Assembly (NCBI RefSeq): GCF_001571345.1
Contig: NZ_BCTP01000018.1
Span: 1-63,226, forward strand
DNA length: 63,226 bases
Direction: 5' to 3'
Source of the DNA: Komagataeibacter xylinus NBRC 15237
GTDB lineage: Bacteria; Pseudomonadota; Alphaproteobacteria; Acetobacterales; Acetobacteraceae
In this document: piece after piece, positions 37,233 through 43,741 of the stretch
Layout of the letters: each line of letters opens with the position of its first letter
Position numbering within the stretch: position 1 is the stretch's first letter
Notes under the pieces: model-generated
Told to the model about the DNA's origin: nothing
Database searches by the model: none
What the model saw: the letters and a program-made list of their open reading frames with translations, nothing else
Translations under genes and position numbers: made by a program

Positions 37233-37276
37233 TTGCAACAAGCCTGTGCGCCATTATATCTTATGCATAAGATATA
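37233..37276 (+). promoter_or_regulatory. promoter region with perfect 22-bp palindrome
   Basis: A perfect dyad at 37255-37276 (half-site TATATCTTATG) lies 41 bp before the SDR start, downstream of a possible -35 (TTGCAA, 37233-37238). The same 22-bp element with two mismatches occurs at 57760-57781. It is probably the binding site of a FCD-type GntR regulator, the nearest being encoded at 39554-40273. Confidence 0.62.
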
Positions 37277-37317
37277 TGCTGGCGTGCTTCATAAGAAACA
37301 ATAAGGATAAGCTTTTG

Positions 37318-38073
37318 ATGCGTACACGGCATGTTCTGGTTAGCGGTGGATCGCGTGGCATAGGCCGCGCCGTTGCCCGGCACATGATACGGACCGGCGA
37401 GACCGTGACCGTTACGGGACGTGATGCCGCAACACTGCAGGAAGTCGTACAGGCGGGTGACGCCCATCATTACGTGGTGTGCGATGTCACGGATGATCAC
37501 GCGGTCGTAACAGCCTGTAAAAAGGCAGTCAGCCAGGCAGGTCCTGTTGATGTGCTTGTCAATAATGCGGGCGGTTCCTCAAGCGGGCGTTTTGGCACAA
37601 TGGCGGTTCGTGATTTTGTCGATGCGTTTCAACTGAATGTGCTCGGGGCGGTCCGGTTGTGCCAGTCTGTGCTGCCGGGCATGGTTGAGCGTGGGAAAGG
37701 GCGTATTGTCAACGTCGCCTCCACCGCTGCCCTGCGGGGCTATGAATATGTGGCGCCTTATGTCACGGCCAAGCATGCGCTGCTTGGATTGACGCGCTCG
37801 CTCGCGCTGGAATATGCCCGCTCGGGCATAACGGTCAACGCGGTATGCCCGGGCTTTACCGATAGTGACCTCGTCAGCGCCAGCATTGCCCGTGCCGCAG
37901 GTAAAAGCGGGCGCCCTGCTGAGGATATCCGTGCAGAATTCGCCCGCTTCAACCCGCGCGGATGCCTCAATACCACGGAGGAAGTGGCAATTGCGGTGGC
38001 TTTCCTGTGTAGTATCGGCGCGAGTGCGGTCAATGGCGTAGCGCTGCCGGTTGCGGGTGGCGAGGTGGGATAG
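37318..38073 (+). CDS. short-chain dehydrogenase/reductase
   Basis: 251 residues from the ATG at 37318 (AAGGA upstream); the longer frame would include the operator. NAD(P) motif VSGGSRGIGRAVARH, NNAGGSS, catalytic Ser in NVASTAALRG, Tyr and Lys in YVTAKHALLG, and PGFTDSDL after the sixth strand. It is related to 3-hydroxyacyl-CoA/3-oxoacyl reductases and cyclic alcohol dehydrogenases. In the proposed pathway it could oxidise or reduce the alicyclic CoA ester made by the preceding fusion enzyme. It has its own operator, so it may start a second transcription unit. Confidence 0.85.
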   Translation: MRTRHVLVSGGSRGIGRAVARHMIRTGETVTVTGRDAATLQEVVQAGDAHHYVVCDVTDDHAVVTACKKAVSQAGPVDVLVNNAGGSSSGRFGTMAVRDFVDAFQLNVLGAVRLCQSVLPGMVERGKGRIVNVASTAALRGYEYVAPYVTAKHALLGLTRSLALEYARSGITVNAVCPGFTDSDLVSASIARAAGKSGRPAEDIRAEFARFNPRGCLNTTEEVAIAVAFLCSIGASAVNGVALPVAGGEVG

Positions 38074-38152
38074 GCCCTTGATGCGCAGGACGAGGCCCCT
38101 GCCTTTATTGTACAAATAGTGTCATTGACTGAATATTAGGATGGATTCCCGT

Positions 38153-38557
38153 ATGTCAGGTTCTGTTTTCCATCAGGTCGTGCAGCCAGAAGGCTGGCCC
38201 GCGCCCCGGGGTTATGCAAATGCCATTGTGGCCACGGGCCGCCTGCTGAGCATCGGGGGGCAGATTGGCATGACCCCGGCAGGCGAGATGCAGGAAGGGT
38301 TTGTCACGCAGTGCCAGCAGGCGCTGCGCAATATCGAGGCCTTGCTCAAAGCGGCCGATGCGCTGCCCGAGCATGTCGTGCGCATGACATGGTACGTGAC
38401 CGACATCGCGACCTACACGGCTCAGCTCCGCCCGCTTGGGCAGGTCTATCGAACGGTCATGGGGCGGCATTACCCTGCAATGAGCCTTGTGCAGGTGGTC
38501 AGGCTGGTCGAACCGGCCGCGTTGGTGGAAATCGAGGCCACGGCGGTCATTCCATGA
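38153..38557 (+). CDS. Rid/YjgF-family protein lacking the catalytic Arg
   Basis: 134 residues from the ATG at 38153; the ATG at 38141 overlaps the ribosome-binding site. Rid fold text: GYANAIVATGRLLSIGGQIGMTP, CQQALRNIEALLKAADALPEHVVRMTWYVTDI, and the C-terminal VEIEATAVIP. Archetypal RidA enamine/imine deaminases have an Arg in the motif PARS; here it reads YPAMSLVQVVRL, so the Arg is Met. That places it in the Rid subfamilies that do not hydrolyse 2-aminoacrylate and that often sit in aromatic or amine degradation operons. It could hydrolyse the enamine formed from 2-aminobenzoyl-CoA ring reduction. Confidence 0.82.
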   Translation: MSGSVFHQVVQPEGWPAPRGYANAIVATGRLLSIGGQIGMTPAGEMQEGFVTQCQQALRNIEALLKAADALPEHVVRMTWYVTDIATYTAQLRPLGQVYRTVMGRHYPAMSLVQVVRLVEPAALVEIEATAVIP

Positions 38558-38653
38558 GGGCCGGGCACGGCATGGCGGCCTGAATCGTGTCCGTTTTACC
38601 GTGCCGTTTCCTGATTGCACGCGACTTTCCGGCCAGAAGTAAAGTCTTTGCCC

Positions 38654-39496
38654 ATGCTTGATACGATCCTGTTCTGGTCCCTGTGGTGCATCATGTTCTG
38701 CATAGGCAGCAGTCTTCGTCCTGCTGATTTCCTGAGTGTCATACACGGGCATCGTTCGCTGCTTATCGGTATGGTCAGCCTGATCGTGATCGTGCCGTTG
38801 CTGGATATCGGCATTGCGTGCCTCTACCATCCTCCGCCGGCCATTCTGTTCGGGCTGGTTCTTCTGGCCACGACGCCAGGGGGCGTGCTGTCCAATGTAT
38901 TGACCGATCTTGCCAAGGGCAATGTCGCGCTTTCTGTTTCCCTGAGTATCGGGGTGAGCGCGCTTTATGTGGTCATCGTGCCCTTTATCGTAACACTGGC
39001 GCAGACGATTATTTTCAGCCAGGCCATGCCCGTTTCAGTTTCTTCGCTCGGGTTGCTGGGTGATATCGTGCTGATTACCGTCCTGCCGGTTTCCTGCGGC
39101 ATGCTGGTCGGCGGGTATCTGCCTGCCTCGTGCAAGCGCCTGCTCAATCCAGTCAAACTGGCCTGCACCGCAACATTACTGGTGCTTTATGCCGTGCTTC
39201 TGTATCACCAGCGTGCGGCCCTTCAGGCAGGTATCCGGCAGATCGCGTGGGCGGTGCTGGGCATGAACTGCGTCAACCCCCTCTGGGGGTGGCTGGTCTG
39301 CCGTCTTGGAAGGGTCTCGCATCGCGATACGGTGCCCATCGTCTTTGAGCATCTGATCCGTCAGGAGGGCACCGCGATATTCATTGCCGTGGCCCTGCTG
39401 CACCGCGAGGAATCCGCACTGCCCCTGATCATGAACAGCCTGTTCAGCATCATCATCGGTTCCGGCATCATGCGCTATTTCCGCAGCCGTGGATGA
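38654..39496 (+). CDS. BASS-family (bile acid:sodium symporter-like) transporter
   Basis: 280 residues from the ATG at 38654, about nine to ten hydrophobic segments. GLVLLATTPGGVLSNVLTDLAKGNVALSVSLS is the characteristic crossover motif of the BASS superfamily, and a second discontinuous-helix region is seen at VFEHLIRQEGTAIFIAVALLH. Relatives carry organic acids such as bile acids, pantoate or pyruvate with sodium. As last gene after the SDR and Rid genes it probably imports the aromatic or carboxylic substrate of this cluster, or exports an intermediate. Confidence 0.78.
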   Translation: MLDTILFWSLWCIMFCIGSSLRPADFLSVIHGHRSLLIGMVSLIVIVPLLDIGIACLYHPPPAILFGLVLLATTPGGVLSNVLTDLAKGNVALSVSLSIGVSALYVVIVPFIVTLAQTIIFSQAMPVSVSSLGLLGDIVLITVLPVSCGMLVGGYLPASCKRLLNPVKLACTATLLVLYAVLLYHQRAALQAGIRQIAWAVLGMNCVNPLWGWLVCRLGRVSHRDTVPIVFEHLIRQEGTAIFIAVALLHREESALPLIMNSLFSIIIGSGIMRYFRSRG

Positions 39497-39553
39497 AGGG
39501 AGACCGGGGTGGTGCCCCCCAAAGCGCTTCTGGTGTCAGGGGCAGCGTCGTGC

Positions 39554-40273
39554 TTACTGCATGTGGGTGCGGGTCACGAAACTGTCCAGCACCGTTTTGC
39601 GTGCGGTCCGCAGGTGCCGTGTCATGGCTTTTGAGGCCAGCGCCCCGTCACGTGTCTCGAGCGCTGAAAGAATGCTTTCATGTTCGGCCCAGCCCGGCGC
39701 ATTGCGTTCAGCCAGGCTCTGGCGCTCAAACATCTTGGTAAAGCGGCGCATGCCCTGAATGGTTTTGGCAATCAGGCCGTTCTCGCAATATTCCCCAATC
39801 GCGCCATGCAGGTTGTCATCAAAGACCCAGTGCTGCGCGGGCGAGAAGGTGTGCGACGGATCAATGCTCCGCAGTGAGCGCCGCAGTTCGGCCAGCCTCT
39901 CGGTGGGGATGTGCTCCGCCGCGATGTTGGCGGCGTAAGGTTCGACCAGCAGGCGGACCTCAAGGCTCTGGAGGTATTCATCAAGTGAGACATGCCGCAC
40001 GGCCAGAAGGCGGGCATTATGCCGCACGACCAGGCCTTCGCCCTCCAGTCGGCCGATGGCTTCGCGCATGGGGGTGCGCGATACGCCCAGATCCTCCGCC
40101 ATCCTGCGTTCCTGTATGATCGTGCCGCCGGGCAGTTTGCGGCTCAGGATCAGATCCAGCATGTGCTCGTAGGTTTCTTCGGTCAGGTTTCGGGGCTCGC
40201 CCCACGCCGTCACCGATTTCTCGGTGGAAGAGGGGGCTTTTTCCTCCTCGCCCTTCTTTACTGCTGTGCTCAT
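39554..40273 (-). CDS. GntR-family (FCD-type) regulator
   Basis: 239 residues from the ATG at 40273. Winged helix: LPGGTIIQERRMAEDLGVSRTPMREAIGRLEGEGLVVRHNARLLAVRHVS. FCD domain with metal histidines in DNLHGAIGEYCENGLI, WAEHESILSAL and MTRHLRTARKT. It sits between the rightward aromatic cluster, with which it is convergent, and the leftward lhp-like operon, at whose 3' end it lies. It is the best local candidate to bind the 22-bp palindrome at 37255 and its copy at 57760. Confidence 0.87.
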   Translation of the reverse strand: MSTAVKKGEEEKAPSSTEKSVTAWGEPRNLTEETYEHMLDLILSRKLPGGTIIQERRMAEDLGVSRTPMREAIGRLEGEGLVVRHNARLLAVRHVSLDEYLQSLEVRLLVEPYAANIAAEHIPTERLAELRRSLRSIDPSHTFSPAQHWVFDDNLHGAIGEYCENGLIAKTIQGMRRFTKMFERQSLAERNAPGWAEHESILSALETRDGALASKAMTRHLRTARKTVLDSFVTRTHMQ

Positions 40274-40331
40274 GACTGGCCCCCATTTTACCTTGCGTGT
40301 TGCGCTCTTTGACAGGAATACCAAGACTTTT

Positions 40332-41633
40332 TTACGCGCACCATCCGCTTATTATGCCGGCCACTACATCAATGCAACGCAGGTAGTCCGCCAGGTCCAC
40401 CCATTCATCCGTTTTCCCGTTCTGCGACAGGTCGCCGCATAGCGGGCCAAGGCCAATGGTTGGAATGCCATGCTGGACATTGGGCACCCGTATATCGCTC
40501 GATGTGTGCAGCACGTTGGCAAAGGCACGCTCTCCCGTCACGTTATGGATGACGGTATTGGCAATTTCAAACAGCGGGTCATCGGTGCGCACTTCCGCCG
40601 GGCTTACGCCTGATATCCAGGCAATCCGGGGGGGATGGGCCGCGAGGAACGCATCGGCAGCAGCGGCCTGGCTGATGCAGGCTTCCACTTCAGCCTGTAC
40701 GCTTTCCAGCGTTTCGCCGGGCGGGAAGGACAGCGCGCAGCCAATCTCGCAGCTCTGGGCCACCCGATTGAAACGCTGCTGGTGGCTGGTGGCAATGGTG
40801 GAAACAAGCAGGTTGCTGGCCCGGCCGATGGCCGTGTCGAGGGCCGCGTGATGGACCCTCTCAGCCCGCTCCGCATCAAGCGCCTGCAACGCCGTGCACA
40901 CAGACATGGCCTTTTCGATCGGGTTGACCGCCAGATGCGCGAAGGCGGTATGGCCCGGTTCCGTTGTGGGGGGCTGTTCGCCATCCACCGTGATGGTGAA
41001 GAGCAGTTGCCCCCCCGCGAAACTCTTGATCTCGCGCATGCCCGCACCGGATTCAGCAGGGTGCAGGTAAAGGGCGGCATCGCTCAGGCCGCCGTTCTGC
41101 ATGACCGCGATCATGCCACGCGCATGGCGCTTGCTGGGCGTACTGGCCACGATCACGTCACCGTGGAGCGTAACCCCGCTTTTGACAATGCTGCGCACGC
41201 TTTCAACCATGGTTGCTACGCCAGCCAGGTCATCGGCTACCCCCCAGCCATAAACGCGCCCGGCCTCCACGCTGCCGGCAAAGGGATCGTGCCGCCAGCC
41301 GGTTGTATCGGTGCTGGGTTCGCTGTCGGGGTGGGCGAACATCATCAGGCTGCGGCCGCCGCCGGTCCCGGGCAGGCGGGCAATGATGGCGGTGCGCTCC
41401 TCATCGTGCAGGTTGGGGTATGCTGCGAATTCATCGCGCAGCGTGAGGTCGCGCGGCTGGTAGGTGACATGCTGCACGATACAGCCAAGGCGCTCGAGTT
41501 CCTGTGCCACATGTTGCTGCACAGCCTGTTCGCCTTCCTTGCCCAGGCGGATCAGCGCCTGCAGGAAAGCCAGCCGTTCATTGGCCTCCGGTGCAAGGGA
41601 GGGAGAAGAAGGATTTGACGTTGCTTGGATCAT
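40332..41633 (-). CDS. M20-family hydrolase homologue lacking the catalytic Glu pair
   Basis: 433 residues of the ArgE/DapE/aminoacylase fold. The first metal motif is recognisable (MMFAHPDSEP, His and Asp) and the bridging Asp is present (YGWGVADDLAGVA). The usual Glu-Glu motif reads VASTPSKRHARG, and the final His position reads QNGKTDEWV, so several ligands and the general base are missing. Its start overlaps the stop of the preceding M20 gene by 4 bp. Either it is a regulatory partner of that enzyme, a pseudo-enzyme, or an enzyme with a different chemistry. Confidence 0.75.
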   Translation of the reverse strand: MIQATSNPSSPSLAPEANERLAFLQALIRLGKEGEQAVQQHVAQELERLGCIVQHVTYQPRDLTLRDEFAAYPNLHDEERTAIIARLPGTGGGRSLMMFAHPDSEPSTDTTGWRHDPFAGSVEAGRVYGWGVADDLAGVATMVESVRSIVKSGVTLHGDVIVASTPSKRHARGMIAVMQNGGLSDAALYLHPAESGAGMREIKSFAGGQLLFTITVDGEQPPTTEPGHTAFAHLAVNPIEKAMSVCTALQALDAERAERVHHAALDTAIGRASNLLVSTIATSHQQRFNRVAQSCEIGCALSFPPGETLESVQAEVEACISQAAAADAFLAAHPPRIAWISGVSPAEVRTDDPLFEIANTVIHNVTGERAFANVLHTSSDIRVPNVQHGIPTIGLGPLCGDLSQNGKTDEWVDLADYLRCIDVVAGIISGWCA

Positions 41634-42916
41634 GCATGCACCAGTAGGTTGGAAAGGGCGAGCGCAACGACGCAGGTCGCCTTGCGCAGGTCTTCGAGTT
41701 GAACATGTTCATTCGCGCGGTGGCCGTTTGCGTCCTGCAATATGCGGGGCCCCGCGCCGTACAGTACGGTCGCGCAACCCGCGGCGCTGTACAGCCGTGC
41801 ATCGGTAAACAGGGGCATGCCCAGGGCGGGTACGCGCTCGCCAAGCACCTCGGCCGTGGCATCCTGTATCGCGGCGACAAGCGGGGCCTGGCCAGGGCCG
41901 GGCCTGAGCGGTTCGGCCAGCAGGCAGCGCTCGACACGGCAGGTGACATGAGGCGAGCGGGCCGCAGCCTGCGCAATGATCTCGCGCAGGCGCGTTTCAA
42001 CCGCCACCGGGTCTTCATCAGGCAGGATGCGGCGCTCAAGGCGGAAAGTGACATCTTCCGGCACCACATTGGCGGCAACACCGCCGCTGATCGTGCCGAT
42101 GACAAGCGTTGGCGCATCAATGCCTTCAATGGCGCAAGGCTGCGTGGCCAGGCTGTCGCGCCAGTCATACAGCGCGTTCATGACCAGGCTTGCGGCATGC
42201 AGGGCATCGTGGCCGGTATGGGGCCAGGCGGAATGGGCGGCCTTGCCGGTCAGGGTTACGTCCAGTTGCAGGCTGCCATTATGGGCAATCATGACCGTGT
42301 AGGTAAAACCGGCACTGATGACGTATTCCGGCTTTGTCAGGCCGGTTTCAAGCAGCCATCCCGGCCCGAGATGGCCACCGCTTTCCTCATCATAGGTGAA
42401 GTGCAGTTCCACCTGTCCGTTCAGCGCCGCGCCACTTTCGATCAGGGCGCGCAGTGCAAAGGCATAGGTGGCGAAGTCCGCCTTTGATACTGCCGCCCCC
42501 CGTCCGTACAGCGCGCCATCGACAATATCAGCGCCGTATGGCGGGTGTTTCCATCCCGCACCGGGCGGCACGACGTCGCCATGGGCGTTCAGGGCTATGG
42601 TGGGGCCGGTGCCATCGCCAAAACGGTGGCGTATGATCAGGTTGGTAACGCTGAGCATGCCGTGGTCGCGGACCAGTTCAGCCGGTACGGGGTGGCGCTC
42701 AACCGTAAAGCCCAGGTCTTCAAGCAGGCGGGCGGCAACGGTTGCATGCGGCGCACAGTCACCGGGCGGATTGTCGGAGGGCACGCGCACCAGTTCCTGC
42801 AGGAAAGGGATCTGCAACGGCACATGGTCGCGTGCCACCAGCTTTTCCACCGTGGCGGCCAGGGCGGCGGCGGGCGTGCCGCCACCTTCTGCGCGGGGTG
42901 TCATATCAGTTGACAT
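41630..42916 (-). CDS. M20-family deacylase/peptidase (ArgE/DapE/aminoacylase type)
   Basis: 428 residues. ALNAHGDVVPPG (His, Asp), FTYDEESGGHLG (catalytic Glu pair), the lid-domain GKAAHSAWPHTGHDAL and the C-terminal ANGHRANEHV (His) are all present. The bridging Asp normally in GRGxxDxK is replaced: the sequence is GRGAAVSKADFATY, a variant I recall from one M20 branch. It probably removes an acyl or amino acid group from an N-acylated substrate. It lies 96 bp after the ABC ATPase gene and is coupled to the second M20 gene. Confidence 0.82.
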   Translation of the reverse strand: MSTDMTPRAEGGGTPAAALAATVEKLVARDHVPLQIPFLQELVRVPSDNPPGDCAPHATVAARLLEDLGFTVERHPVPAELVRDHGMLSVTNLIIRHRFGDGTGPTIALNAHGDVVPPGAGWKHPPYGADIVDGALYGRGAAVSKADFATYAFALRALIESGAALNGQVELHFTYDEESGGHLGPGWLLETGLTKPEYVISAGFTYTVMIAHNGSLQLDVTLTGKAAHSAWPHTGHDALHAASLVMNALYDWRDSLATQPCAIEGIDAPTLVIGTISGGVAANVVPEDVTFRLERRILPDEDPVAVETRLREIIAQAAARSPHVTCRVERCLLAEPLRPGPGQAPLVAAIQDATAEVLGERVPALGMPLFTDARLYSAAGCATVLYGAGPRILQDANGHRANEHVQLEDLRKATCVVALALSNLLVHA

Positions 42917-43012
42917 GGTCTGCTCCTGCCGGTGCCGCCTGTGCGATGACGGGCAACACGGGAAAATACATCAGGGTCATCGGGCACGCCCGAGGCCGTT
43001 ATTCGAACGTCA

Positions 43013-43741
43013 TCAATGTGACAGGATGCGCTTGAGAAAAGTGCCTGCGCGATCGCTGCAGCGTCCATCAAAAAAGTCGGCTGCGGGGAGATCATCAACG
43101 AATTCGCCCCTGTCCATGAAGATCACGCGGTTGGCAACCTGGCGCGCAAAACCCATTTCATGGGTCACGCACATCATGGTCATGCCTGCCTGTGCGAGTT
43201 CGGTCATGACGGCCAGCACCTCGGCCACCATCTCCGGGTCGAGGGCGGAGGTCGGTTCATCGAACAGGATCGCCACCGGGTCGATCGCAAGCGCGCGGGC
43301 AATGGCCACGCGCTGCTGTTGCCCGCCTGACAGGGCGACCGGGTATTTCGCGGCATGATCGGCCAGCCCTACGCGTTGCAGCAGCAGCATGGCGCGTTCG
43401 TGTGCTTCTGCCTTGTTGCGGTGCAGAACCACGCGCTGCGCGATCATCACGTTCTGGAGCACCGTCAGGTGCTGGAACAGTTCAAAGCCCTGAAACACCA
43501 TGCCAATGCGGCGGCGTAGGTCAGGCAGGTGGGTGGCGGGGTCGTGCAGCCGGGTGCCGTCAACGGTGATCTGGCCGGAATCAAAGGTTTCCAGGCCGTT
43601 TACGCATTTGATCAGCGTTGACTTGCCCGAACCCGACGGGCCGCAGATCACCACGATCTCGCCTTTGTTGATTGTGGCGGAGCAGTTGTTGAGAACCTGA
43701 AATGTTCCATAATGCTTGCATACTGAGTCAAAAACGATCAT
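43013..43741 (-). CDS. polar amino acid ABC transporter ATP-binding protein
   Basis: 242 residues, GlnQ/HisP type. Walker A GPSGSGKSTL, Q-loop FQGFELFQHLTVLQNV, signature LSGGQQQRVAIARAL, Walker B VAILFDEPTSALD and the H-loop VTHEMGFARQV. It powers import of an amino acid with the single permease (46615) and binding protein (47374) of the same operon. The start overlaps the fusion dehydrogenase stop by 4 bp. Placing the ATPase after the catabolic enzyme rather than beside its permease is unusual. Confidence 0.93.
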   Translation of the reverse strand: MIVFDSVCKHYGTFQVLNNCSATINKGEIVVICGPSGSGKSTLIKCVNGLETFDSGQITVDGTRLHDPATHLPDLRRRIGMVFQGFELFQHLTVLQNVMIAQRVVLHRNKAEAHERAMLLLQRVGLADHAAKYPVALSGGQQQRVAIARALAIDPVAILFDEPTSALDPEMVAEVLAVMTELAQAGMTMMCVTHEMGFARQVANRVIFMDRGEFVDDLPAADFFDGRCSDRAGTFLKRILSH

